The notes under the pieces were generated by a model. That model did no database searches, had not been told where the DNA came from, and saw only the letters and a list, made by a program, of their open reading frames with translations. Source: Pseudoalteromonas sp. FUC4 (GTDB lineage: Bacteria > Pseudomonadota > Gammaproteobacteria > Enterobacterales > Alteromonadaceae). Taken from it: a DNA stretch of 64,000 bases. The translations under genes were made by a program, and so were the position numbers. Of the stretch, positions 45,708 to 54,304 are shown one piece after another; positions within the stretch are counted from its first letter, which is position 1; every line of letters starts with the position of its first letter. The DNA lies in NCBI RefSeq assembly GCF_008370255.1, contig NZ_SEUI01000002.1, forward strand, positions 382,266 to 446,265. The letters run 5' to 3'.

Positions 45708-46187
45708 TTATGCTTGGTTATTAAAAAGCAAACCTGAATTTTTATTATCTGAAGATGATGAAAACATTGAATCCATTAAAGTAGATACATTTTTTCGCAC
45801 TGTTAATTGTATCGACGATAGCTCACTATCGAGTTGCTTTTTAAGTTCGCTTAGCTCTTCTATCGCTTCCCCTGTGGGCGTATCAGAACTATTGGTCATT
45901 TCTCTTATTTTACTCTGTAAATCTTTAATTGACTCGATCGCTTTATTCATTTGAACTGCTGAATTGTCACTCGAATCTTCTGTTTCGCTGCTAATAATAG
46001 ACTTTGCGTCTTCAGTAGCTGCAGTAGAGCTCGTAGTTTTTTCGGCGTCTTTATTTAAAGAAGAGTCTGCTTTAGCCTCTGGACTTTTACTAGGATCATC
46101 CATTTTTACAGTGTTTTTATTTAAATTATTTAGATTCGAATAGCTATTGTCATTGTATAACTGTGAAGAAAGAGTTCCAAAATTCAT
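45708..46187 (-). CDS. Hydrophilic Ser/Lys/Asp-rich protein of unknown function
   Basis: 159 residues with no signal peptide. The N-terminal 90 residues are low-complexity (KSPEAKADSSLNKDAEKTT...). The part from KAIESIKDLQSKIREM to ELSELKKQLDSELSSI has heptad spacing and should form a coiled coil. The composition suggests a disordered head on a helical hairpin. No family recognised. Confidence 0.6.
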   Translation of the reverse strand: MNFGTLSSQLYNDNSYSNLNNLNKNTVKMDDPSKSPEAKADSSLNKDAEKTTSSTAATEDAKSIISSETEDSSDNSAVQMNKAIESIKDLQSKIREMTNSSDTPTGEAIEELSELKKQLDSELSSIQLTVRKNVSTLMDSMFSSSSDNKNSGLLFNNQA

Positions 46188-46349
46188 TTTTGTCTCATGT
46201 GTCTAAAAATTGACGACTTTATTTTTATAATTAGAAGCAATTATCATTCCAAACATGGTAACAAATTGACCGCCCGTACCTTAAATGGGATCAGGATTTA
46301 TAAGTCGCCACGGGGTATTATTTTGCTTAATTTAAAATGCTAGGAAAGC

Positions 46350-46755
46350 TATACTTTTAAAATACGCCTGCGAAAGGCTAAATACTTTATGCACAGATGA
46401 AAACGCCATAAAGCTTTAAAACAATCGCCAAATGGCAAGCAGCTAATAGACTCGGCAAACCCTTTTGTATTGCATCAACTTACGCCTTTAGTTGGTGAAT
46501 TCGCTAAGTAATACCCTCACATAACGCTTGATATAACCTCACACGGCAGTACTATTAATTTACTCGAGCATAAAACAGACTTAGCCATACGTATTGGTGA
46601 TTTATAAGATTCGAACTTACATGCTCGTAAACTTGGCCGTTAGTAAAACTCATTTTATTTACGTTTTCGCTTAGCGCAAGCAGCGGCGAAACAGTGCGGT
46701 ATCACCGCGAATTGTGGCGTTTTTAGATTTTATAAGGCCTAGGCTTAGTTTATAA
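46350..46755 (+). pseudogene. Decayed partial copy of the LysR gene at 44798
   Basis: The bases align with about 44996-45685 of the LysR gene: for example CCCTCACATAACGCTTGATA and CATGCTCGTAAACTTGGC occur in both. There are in-frame stops (TAA, TAG) and at least two internal deletions. One joins the two ACTTGGC repeats found in the intact gene at 45277 and 45404, removing 127 bases. The effector-binding half is recognisable and the HTH half is gone. It is not translated as a functional regulator. Confidence 0.85.
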
Positions 46756-46868
46756 GTTCTGCGTATTAATATTGATATGCTTATTAAACGTTTTAACCGA
46801 TTTTTTGACGCTTTTTAATAATCAAAAAGTATAAATAATAAAAGTAGTAATTAAAGGTATTAATCAAC

Positions 46869-47909
46869 ATGGATTCTTTAACGCAGATAGCATTAGGCAG
46901 TGCTGTAGGTTATGCGGTATTAGGCAATAAAATAGGTCGAAAAGCCGTTTTATGGGGAGCAATTTTAGGCACGCTCCCTGATTTAGATGTATTTTTAGCT
47001 TACAGCGGACCAGTAGAAGCGTTTACTTATCATCGTAGCTTTAGCCATTCGTTATTAATACATTTATTAATTAGTCCGCTTATCGTATGGCTAATATTAA
47101 AAGTACACGCGGGAATGCAAATTTATAAAGTGCGCTGGTTTTGGCTAGTATTTTTGAGTTTATCTACGCATGCCCTATTAGACAGCTTAACAGTGTACGG
47201 TACACAACTACTTTGGCCTTTTACTGAGTACCCCTTTGCAGCTTCTAGTGTGTTTATTATTGATCCCGCTTACACGCTTCCTTTATTAATTGGCGTAATA
47301 TGTACGCTAATACCCAAAATAAAAGCAGCAACGGCTTATCGTATAAATGCAGTGGCCTTAGTTTTAAGTAGCTTATATTTATTTTGCGCTTTAATTTTAA
47401 AAGTAAATATTGATGACAAAGTAAAAACAGCTCTCAACAACAGGCAAATACCAGTAAATGAGTATGTTAGTACACCTGCACCGCTAACCACTTTACTGTG
47501 GCGTATTGTTGTGATGTCTGACGGGCAATACTACGAAGGTTATGCATCAGTATTTGACGCGCCCAGCGATGTTACATTAACGGCTTATCAAACAATGCCT
47601 TCATTGTTAAATAATATTAGCGATGAATGGGCTGTAAAACGCTTGCAGTGGTTTACTAAAGGGTTTTATTCAGTGCGCCAACAGCAAAACAATATTGTAC
47701 TTTCTGATTTACGTATGGGGATGGAGTGCAACTATGTGTTTAATTTTGTAGTGGGCAAAAAAAATGGTTCAGAGGTGAGTCTTGGTAATTTTGAAAAAAT
47801 AAGTCAAAGACCAAACTTAAACAATCTTCATAAAATATGGGACAGGATTTGGCAACCAAATGTGTCTTTAGCCTCACCCGCTGCAAAAAATGACTGCAAC
47901 AGCGAATAA
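46869..47909 (+). CDS. DUF457/YdjM-type membrane-bound putative hydrolase
   Basis: 346 residues. The N-terminal pattern MDSLTQIALGSAVGYAVLG, then GTLPDLDVF and YHRSFSHSLL with HALLDSLTVYGT, carries the His and Asp residues of the metal-dependent-hydrolase-like YdjM family. Around five membrane segments are followed by a periplasmic C-terminal domain. Function unknown in general. Confidence 0.86.
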   Translation: MDSLTQIALGSAVGYAVLGNKIGRKAVLWGAILGTLPDLDVFLAYSGPVEAFTYHRSFSHSLLIHLLISPLIVWLILKVHAGMQIYKVRWFWLVFLSLSTHALLDSLTVYGTQLLWPFTEYPFAASSVFIIDPAYTLPLLIGVICTLIPKIKAATAYRINAVALVLSSLYLFCALILKVNIDDKVKTALNNRQIPVNEYVSTPAPLTTLLWRIVVMSDGQYYEGYASVFDAPSDVTLTAYQTMPSLLNNISDEWAVKRLQWFTKGFYSVRQQQNNIVLSDLRMGMECNYVFNFVVGKKNGSEVSLGNFEKISQRPNLNNLHKIWDRIWQPNVSLASPAAKNDCNSE

Positions 47910-47990
47910 CTCCATACCAGGTTCGTACTAACTTGAGTAGGATAAGTTAAGTTCAAGCGGCAGTTAAACTACATAGTTGTATAATTGAAG

Positions 47991-48947
47991 TTACTGCTGT
48001 TTTTTTTGCTGATACATTGCGAAATCAGCTTCTTGAATCATATCCTCAACCGATTTACCGGTATCGTGTTTAAAGTGTGTTACTCCTACACTGTAATCAA
48101 TTTTGTATGGCTTATTTAAGGTATTATTAGTATACTCTATTGCATCCGCAAACCGTTGCAATACGGTCCCTGCTTTTGTTTCATCTGAGTCGCTTAACAT
48201 CGCAACAAATTCATCACCACCAAGTCGGCCTATTACTTCACAATCTCGAAATGAACTAAGCATAATTTGTGCAAATTTATTCAATACAAAATCGCCTTCG
48301 TGGTGTCCATAAATATCATTAATTTGTTTAAACTTATTGAGATCAAACAATATAAACGACATTGACACTTTGTTTCGTCTACAGACATTTAGCGTATGCT
48401 CGGCAAGATTTAAAAAGCCACGTCGGTTAGAGATTCTTGTTAATTCATCAATTGTAGCTAGTTCAATAGATTGAATTTCTTGCTCAACTAGCGTGCCTAA
48501 ATCTCTTAGTAATTGTTTTTCTTCATCATTGAGTTGTCTAGGTTTACTATCAGCAAGGCACAAAGTACCTATAATGACTCCTTCCCGTAATTTTAAAGGA
48601 AAGCCAGCATAAAAGCGTACTTTAGGATCGCCTGTGACAAAGGGGTTATCAAAAAACCTTTTATCTTGGGCTGTATCTGGGATGATTAGTAGATCGTCTT
48701 GATTTATGGTATGTCCACAAAATGAGGTTTCGCGAGGAAGCTCAGGCGCATCAAACCCCTGCCTAGATTTAAACCATTGGCGGTCTTCGTCAATCAAAGT
48801 AACTAATGAAATAGAAACATTAAACATACGCTTGGCAATACGCGTAACACGATCAAAGCGTTCTTCATGCGACGTATCTAGAATTTTTAATGCTCTAAGC
48901 GCGTGTAATCGCTCAGCTTCGTTATTTGGAATCTCAGGTTTAATCAT
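47991..48947 (-). CDS. GAF-GGDEF diguanylate cyclase
   Basis: About 318 residues from the ATG at 48947 (MIKPEIPNNEAERLHALRALKI), the usual start of this GAF-GGDEF family; a longer frame is AT-rich and unlikely. The GAF domain (residues 25-155) has FCGHTI and FYAGFPL. The GGDEF domain follows from about 160 with an intact active site GRLGGDEFVAML, so it should make cyclic-di-GMP. The inhibitory RxxD site five residues upstream reads RDCE, so product inhibition may be weak or absent. Cytoplasmic. Confidence 0.9.
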   Translation of the reverse strand: MIKPEIPNNEAERLHALRALKILDTSHEERFDRVTRIAKRMFNVSISLVTLIDEDRQWFKSRQGFDAPELPRETSFCGHTINQDDLLIIPDTAQDKRFFDNPFVTGDPKVRFYAGFPLKLREGVIIGTLCLADSKPRQLNDEEKQLLRDLGTLVEQEIQSIELATIDELTRISNRRGFLNLAEHTLNVCRRNKVSMSFILFDLNKFKQINDIYGHHEGDFVLNKFAQIMLSSFRDCEVIGRLGGDEFVAMLSDSDETKAGTVLQRFADAIEYTNNTLNKPYKIDYSVGVTHFKHDTGKSVEDMIQEADFAMYQQKKQQ

Positions 48948-49272
48948 TAAAGCTCTATTAATTTTAAATGTTTTATAAATTGCGAAATTGGAGTAATATT
49001 TTCGAGTATATAATTTGATAAACTTATCTAAAGTATAAACAGTCTGCCTATTCAAACTAGAACATTACCTAAAAATAGCAATAAATATTTATAAATATCA
49101 GTAAGTCGTACCTAAATAAAGATAAGGTTCAATCGGCAATAAATTATGATTAAAACAGGTGGGATTAGTGCTTGGATACAACACAGGTACTCTTTAATAC
49201 AAAAAGTAGTAGTGGCTACTTAGTTTTATTTAAATAGCCACTGGATTTGGCATACATACAAAAATAAACACT

Positions 49273-49542
49273 TTAATTTTGGTGTTCATACTGCCCGCGA
49301 TAAACTTCAAACACTTTTAAAACAGTATGTTGCTCTTTAGTTAGGTTATCAAACCAAGTATCAAACAATTCATCATCTTCTTGCTCGCTTAGTGCCATAT
49401 ACCTTGCTAGTAGCTCTACAATATCATTATGGTTGCAGGTTAGCGGGTTTACTTGCTGCGCTAAGGTGCTGTGGTCGCGCTCTCTTAGGGTTTCCATCAC
49501 CCCTTGATCAATTTGTTCTTGTTGTTGTGTTGCGTCACTCAT
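49273..49542 (-). CDS. Small acidic protein of unknown function
   Basis: 89 residues, very acidic and polar (NPLTCNHNDIVELLARYMALSEQEDDELFDTWFDNL). No signal peptide or membrane segment. It probably folds as a few helices. No family recognised. A 5' GGTTATG-like region gives AGAGGTTATG before its start, a plausible ribosome site. Confidence 0.6.
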   Translation of the reverse strand: MSDATQQQEQIDQGVMETLRERDHSTLAQQVNPLTCNHNDIVELLARYMALSEQEDDELFDTWFDNLTKEQHTVLKVFEVYRGQYEHQN

Positions 49543-49747
49543 ACATAACCTCTGTAATAACTTTATAACCGTATTTGTTAACGTTTTTGACTCTTAAATA
49601 TAGTTATAACAGCCTAAACAGCAATAGCCAGCATTTTTAATTCAAGTGCTTATTTTTTGATTTGTTTGCACAAATAGCCAGCAATTACGGTCCTTTTAGA
49701 GAACATTTTAATAATTTGCAATGAGAGAATAAATACGTTAAATTAAA

Positions 49748-49764
49748 ATGATACATTATCACAT
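49748..49764 (+). promoter_or_regulatory. Zur box upstream of type B L31
   Basis: The 17-mer ATGATACATTATCACAT lies 21 bases before the rpmE2 ATG. It matches the gammaproteobacterial Zur core pattern ATGTTATANTATAACAT at 13 of 16 fixed positions and has the inverted repeat TGATA-CAT-TATCA at its centre. Confidence 0.72.
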
Positions 49765-49784
49765 ATTATTTATTGAGACGTATT

Positions 49785-50048
49785 ATGAAACCAAATATTC
49801 ATCCTGATTACCACGTGGTTGCTTTTCACGATACTGCTGCCGATTCTTACTTTATTATTGGCTCAACCATTAAAACAAACCGCACAGTAGAAATAGACGG
49901 TAATACATATCCGTATGTACCTATTGACGTATCGAGCGACTCGCATCCATTTTACACTGGCAAACAAAAAACAGTCGCAACTGATGGCCGTGTGGCACAA
50001 TTTAATCGTCGTTTTAAAAACCTATCTACGGCTAAAAAAGCTGATTGA
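49785..50048 (+). CDS. rpmE2: Zinc-free ribosomal protein L31 type B
   Basis: 87 residues from the ATG at 49785. The pattern [43 protein letters not shown] and [11 protein letters not shown] is L31 type B. There is no cysteine, so it is the zinc-independent form that replaces zinc-binding L31 on the ribosome when zinc is scarce. The upstream Zur box agrees with this. A terminator follows at 50170. Confidence 0.94.
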   Translation: MKPNIHPDYHVVAFHDTAADSYFIIGSTIKTNRTVEIDGNTYPYVPIDVSSDSHPFYTGKQKTVATDGRVAQFNRRFKNLSTAKKAD

Positions 50049-50169
50049 TAGTTTTTTCATGCTTGGGTGCGCTTTGGATTTTGTATTGTAAGCTCAAATA
50101 ACTTGCTGATTATAAAAACTTAGTTTAAAGCAATAAAAGTATGAAGAGCTAGTAACTAATTTGTTGTAG

Positions 50170-50210
50170 TAATACCGCCGAGGTTATATGTTCCTCTGCG
50201 GTATTTTTAT
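50170..50210 (+). terminator. Terminator of rpmE2
   Basis: Imperfect stem AATACCGCCGAGG/CCTCTGCGGTATT (50171-50205) followed by TTTTAT. It lies between the two convergent genes rpmE2 and the OsmC gene. Confidence 0.72.
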
Positions 50211-50223
50211 AGTTTATTTGTAG

Positions 50224-50610
50224 TTATTTAACCACTACCGAAAACTCAGGAACGGCTTGAATCACCTTTTTAACTGTACAGGTATTTACAGCAGCAATAA
50301 GTGCTTTTTTATATTTAACAGGAAAGCCATCAGGTAAATTAATTTCAATCGAGAATAACTTTTTACCATTATCGTCTACATTTTCATTATTTTGTGTAAG
50401 GGTCATACCCTCGGTAGAAATGTCTCGCTGTTCACAAAACTTACGTGCATAAAAGCCTGCACATAAAACCATACTTACTAAAAAATAATCGAACGGTTCT
50501 GGGAATTCAGCCCCGCCACCAGCATTTACACTTTGATCGCTTATTACTTCTAGGTCGCCAAATTTAGCGCTTTGTTTTTGGCCTTCTAACATTGAAACTG
50601 AAATTTCCAT
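50224..50610 (-). CDS. OsmC/Ohr family protein
   Basis: 128 residues. The two conserved cysteines are in LVSMVLCAGFYARKFCEQ and VNTCTVKKVIQ, spaced as in OsmC/Ohr peroxiredoxin-like proteins. They reduce organic hydroperoxides through a Cys pair. It is not a clear Ohr by length, so the subfamily is left open. Confidence 0.87.
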   Translation of the reverse strand: MEISVSMLEGQKQSAKFGDLEVISDQSVNAGGGAEFPEPFDYFLVSMVLCAGFYARKFCEQRDISTEGMTLTQNNENVDDNGKKLFSIEINLPDGFPVKYKKALIAAVNTCTVKKVIQAVPEFSVVVK

Positions 50611-50692
50611 TGTGTTTCCTTATATTTATTGCTGCAGATACCTTTAACGCAATTAATTAAAAGTAATTCCTAAAGATACATAGTGTTTAGGT

Positions 50693-51082
50693 TTATGAAC
50701 CGAACAGTAATTCAAAGACCCCTGGAGGTTCATGTAACTCATGATATTTTTTACGTAAGTTATCTATATTTTTCAGTGGTACTTTTGCCGCACTTAGCCC
50801 CTGCTCGTTCGCTGCTTTTTTTGCAAGTTCAGCTTGGGCAATCACTTTATCAAGGCCTTGTAATGATTGTTCAGCTTTTTTGTAAAATTTAGCCGTTTTA
50901 CTTATTTTTACCAGCTTAATAAATTCATCGATTGCGGTATTAAATTCGTCAATCTGTGTAGCCTGCACTGCTTGTTTGTATGCAAGGCCGGTATTTTTCA
51001 TATTTATTTCAAGATCGACTGGCTGCTGGGCTAAAGCCAACGTGCTAAATAGTAACGTAATAGCTAAATAAAAATACTTCAT
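50693..51082 (-). CDS. cybC: Cytochrome b562-like protein
   Basis: About 129 residues from the ATG at 51082, which begins a signal peptide (MKYFYLAITLLFSTLALA). The mature four-helix protein has a Met near the N-terminus (DLEINMKNTG) and a His near the C-terminus (LRKKYHELHEP), the heme-ligand positions of periplasmic cytochrome b562. The overall spacing agrees with the family. The gene is monocistronic. Confidence 0.8.
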   Translation of the reverse strand: MKYFYLAITLLFSTLALAQQPVDLEINMKNTGLAYKQAVQATQIDEFNTAIDEFIKLVKISKTAKFYKKAEQSLQGLDKVIAQAELAKKAANEQGLSAAKVPLKNIDNLRKKYHELHEPPGVFELLFGS

Positions 51083-51210
51083 GAAAAACCCTATAAATAA
51101 AAGAGGGCTAATTATATCAATTATAGTGTCGAAAGTAACTCTACAGAAAGAATATGCTATTAATTGGTGTAAAGGGGCTTTACAGTAAACAACCACAGAA
51201 TTTAGGTAAT

Positions 51211-51237
51211 AAAAAAGTCTGCATTTGCAGACTTTTA
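51211..51237. terminator. Bidirectional terminator after the phosphorylase gene
   Basis: Eleven-base stem AAAAGTCTGCA/TGCAGACTTTT (51213-51236) with a TT loop and A's before it, so the minus strand ends in T's. It lies 14 bases downstream of the phosphorylase stop at 51250. Confidence 0.85.
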
Positions 51238-51249
51238 AAGTGTTAGCAT

Positions 51250-53028
51250 TTATTTAATATTACTCAGCCACACGCTTTGGTATGGTTCTAGCTCTATTGT
51301 TAATTGGCTTTCTTCAATTGTTTTATCGGCAACTAAATCAAACCACTTTTGGGTGTTAATCAAATTTAGGTCAGCCAATGTGAGTGTTTGTGGTTTATCG
51401 CTAATGTTATAAACACAAAATATGCTTTGGCGTCTGTCAATGCTTTGTCTCCAAAAACCAAACAACTCACCTGCTAAATGCAGCGTAAACTGTGTAGCAT
51501 TTGGGTGGAAGGCACTTTGCTTTTTGCGCACTGCCAATAAGCTTTTTATGCCGTTAAACACTTTATGATGATGACTGTACTTTTCACCAATTGCCGCCAG
51601 TAGCTTTGACTCTTGCCAACGATGGCGGTTAATAGCACGGTTATGCTGTGAATTTTCAAAGCGTTCGTAATCGTTAGTAGTACCCAACAAACTATGAATA
51701 TAAAGCCCTGGGATACCTTCAAGCGCAAACATAATTGCGTGAGCACACATAAACCGCTCCAGGCCAAACTTATCTGGGCCATTGTGCGTACCTTGCATTG
51801 CATCAAATAGAGCAATATTTAGCTCGTACGGTGTATGCGTGCCATCGTTACTGGTGCGCATTGATACACGACCACCAAATTGCATAGTGGTACTTACCAG
51901 TGACGCTACTTCGCTGGGTTGCAATAAACCTTCAATTGGTCTGAGCCCTATTCCGTCGTGCGAGGCTATAAAATTAAAGTATGCCGTACCATTTTGCGCA
52001 GGTGGCATACTCATCATCCAATGTTTAAGTGCTGCACTATCACCACTTAATAATGTATGTAGCAATAACGGTGGTAAGGCAAAGTTATAAATACTGTGCG
52101 CTTCGTTGGCATTACCAAAGTACGATAGGTTTTCTTGGTTTGGAATATTGGTTTCGGTAATTATAACTACGCTAGGCTCTGCGTGCTCAATTAGTGTTCG
52201 CATGAGCCTTACTGCTTCATGTGTCTGCGGCAAATTAATGCAACTTGTATTAAGCTGTTTCCACAAAAACGCGACCGCATCGAGTCTAAATAAACGCACG
52301 CCATTGTCTAAATAATGCCTAATTATTCCCACAAACTCTTTAAGTACCTCGGGGTTTGCAAAATCAAAATCAACCTGATCGTGACTAAACGTACACCACA
52401 CGTGTTTTTCGCCGCTTGGCGTAGTTACAGTATTTAATAACGATGACGTACGCGGGCGCACAACTTGGCTTAAATCATCCGTTAAGCTCGCCGTTTTAAA
52501 GTAGTCTTTACCAGGGTGTAAATCATTTAAAAAGTTCTCAAACCATACGCTTCTGCTTGAGCAATGGTTAATAACTAAATCTGCCATTAGCTTTACGTCT
52601 TTAGCGATGTTTTGAATATCTCCCCAATCACCCAGTGACTCGTTAACTTGCACGTAGTTCATTACGGCAAAGCCTTCGTCTGAGCTGTACGGGTAAAATG
52701 GCAATATGTGCAGCGCATTTAGCTGCATATCACATTGCTCTTTTATAAACCTGTGTAGTGTTTTAAGCGGTGCCTCCATTGGGCTCGATACCGCAAATTC
52801 GCTATCGTCGTGTTTAATAATAGAGTCGCCATAAGCAATCAATACTATATCTTGCTCATCCCATCGGTTTGTATGGGGTGTCGGGTCGCGCAGTGCATTG
52901 CTACCTAATATAATTTTAATGAGTTGCTGAGCAAGCTCAGTAACCGATAAAGGCAGCTCAACACCCTCATAAATAATATGAAGATGTTGCTCTACTCGTT
53001 GTAAAAATAATTCGCTAACTGAAATCAC
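51250..53028 (-). CDS. GH13_18 phosphorylase, probably glucosylglycerate phosphorylase
   Basis: 592 residues. GH13 motifs are visible: [11 protein letters not shown], the nucleophile Asp in [14 protein letters not shown], the acid/base Glu in [11 protein letters not shown], and [12 protein letters not shown]. These follow the sucrose-phosphorylase subfamily. Its neighbours make glucosyl-3-phosphoglycerate and handle glycerate, which points to glucosylglycerate (or sucrose) phosphorolysis giving Glc-1-P plus glycerate. Sucrose phosphorylase remains possible. Cytoplasmic; 55 bases before it lies the synthase gene. Confidence 0.85.
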   Translation of the reverse strand: MISVSELFLQRVEQHLHIIYEGVELPLSVTELAQQLIKIILGSNALRDPTPHTNRWDEQDIVLIAYGDSIIKHDDSEFAVSSPMEAPLKTLHRFIKEQCDMQLNALHILPFYPYSSDEGFAVMNYVQVNESLGDWGDIQNIAKDVKLMADLVINHCSSRSVWFENFLNDLHPGKDYFKTASLTDDLSQVVRPRTSSLLNTVTTPSGEKHVWCTFSHDQVDFDFANPEVLKEFVGIIRHYLDNGVRLFRLDAVAFLWKQLNTSCINLPQTHEAVRLMRTLIEHAEPSVVIITETNIPNQENLSYFGNANEAHSIYNFALPPLLLHTLLSGDSAALKHWMMSMPPAQNGTAYFNFIASHDGIGLRPIEGLLQPSEVASLVSTTMQFGGRVSMRTSNDGTHTPYELNIALFDAMQGTHNGPDKFGLERFMCAHAIMFALEGIPGLYIHSLLGTTNDYERFENSQHNRAINRHRWQESKLLAAIGEKYSHHHKVFNGIKSLLAVRKKQSAFHPNATQFTLHLAGELFGFWRQSIDRRQSIFCVYNISDKPQTLTLADLNLINTQKWFDLVADKTIEESQLTIELEPYQSVWLSNIK

Positions 53029-53083
53029 ATGCGCCCCTAATATTTATTGTTTAGACTTATAGGCTAGTTAACCTGCACGCAGG

Positions 53084-54304
53084 TTAACTATATTCTTCGT
53101 TATCTAGCTCTACGGCTTCTTTTAAGCGCTCAAGTACGTCTGGCATTGCTGATACAACACGGTTCCAACTTGGCACAAATGGCGCTTCCATTGGGTTCTC
53201 TAAAAAGTGTTGCCCTGCTTCCATAATATTTTGTGCAAACATTTCTACTGCTTTTTCTTCTTGGTGTACATCAAGCGTTAACCCGTTCATAAGAGCATCG
53301 TTATGATACGTTTCAATAAAATCTAAACCTATACGATAATAGGTCGCTTTTAATGAACGAATTGTTTCGCTGGTAAAAGTAACACCTTGTGTTGCCAGCT
53401 TTCTAAATAATGCCTTAGTAATATCAATCGACATTTTAGACAAGCCTGCACTTTGATCATCAAGTGAAAGTTCTTGGTGTTTATGATCGTAATTATCGGC
53501 AATATCTACTTGGCACAAGCGATTATGCGAATAGTTACGATACATTTCACTCAGTACGCCTATTTCAAGGCCCCAGTCACTTGGAATGCGAATATCGTTT
53601 AATACATCACGTCTAAACGAAAACTCACCTGCAAGTGGGTATCTAAAAGAGTCCATATATTCAAGGTAATCGGTATTGCCTAAAATTGTTTTAAACGAGC
53701 GAAGCAAAGGCGTTACTAATAAGCGCGATACACGGCCATTAATTTTGCCATTAGCAGTACGCGGGTAAAACCCTTTACAAAATTCATAGTTAAAACGCGG
53801 GTGTGCTACAGGGTAAATTAAACGCGCAAGTAAGCTTCTGTCGTAGGTTAAAATATCGCAATCATGCAGTGCGATAGACTCAACCTCAGCTGTTGCTAAT
53901 TTATAGCCCATGCAGTACCACACATTACGCCCTTTACCCAGCTCACGTGGTGCAACGCCTAGCTCTTGTAGTTCTTTATCAAGTGCTTGTAGGCGTGGGC
54001 CGTCGTTCCATAATACTTTATGATTTTGGTTTAGCTCTTTAAAAAAGCCAAGTGCATGGCGGTACTGTGCTTCGTCGGCTCTATCTAGGCCTATCGTAAT
54101 TTGTGATAAATACGGTACTTGGCGTAATTCACTTACTATATTTTGCAGCGCAGGGCCTTCAAGTTCACTAAATAACGAAGGAAGTATTAACCCCATTGGG
54201 CGCTGCTTGCTAAAAGTAAGTAGCTCTTTTTCTAAATCCTCAATTGGTCTATCGGCAATGTTATGTAATGTTGTAATAATGCCATTTTGGTAAAAATCAG
54301 CCAT
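53084..54304 (-). CDS. gpgS: Glucosyl-3-phosphoglycerate synthase-like glycosyltransferase (GT81)
   Basis: 406 residues. The start MADFYQNGIITTLHN and the DxD sugar-nucleotide site in ALHDCDILTYDRSLL are GpgS/MpgS-like; GEFSFRRDVL and WGLEIGVLSEM follow in the expected places. The family joins glucose from NDP-glucose to 3-phosphoglycerate. It overlaps the kinase-phosphatase gene by eight bases and lies before the phosphorylase. Confidence 0.88.
   Translation of the reverse strand: MADFYQNGIITTLHNIADRPIEDLEKELLTFSKQRPMGLILPSLFSELEGPALQNIVSELRQVPYLSQITIGLDRADEAQYRHALGFFKELNQNHKVLWNDGPRLQALDKELQELGVAPRELGKGRNVWYCMGYKLATAEVESIALHDCDILTYDRSLLARLIYPVAHPRFNYEFCKGFYPRTANGKINGRVSRLLVTPLLRSFKTILGNTDYLEYMDSFRYPLAGEFSFRRDVLNDIRIPSDWGLEIGVLSEMYRNYSHNRLCQVDIADNYDHKHQELSLDDQSAGLSKMSIDITKALFRKLATQGVTFTSETIRSLKATYYRIGLDFIETYHNDALMNGLTLDVHQEEKAVEMFAQNIMEAGQHFLENPMEAPFVPSWNRVVSAMPDVLERLKEAVELDNEEYS

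Noticed and set aside
49211..49242. AGTGGCTA/TAGCCACT hairpin as a terminator
   Set aside because: There is no T run next to it on either strand and the loop is long; left out as a terminator.
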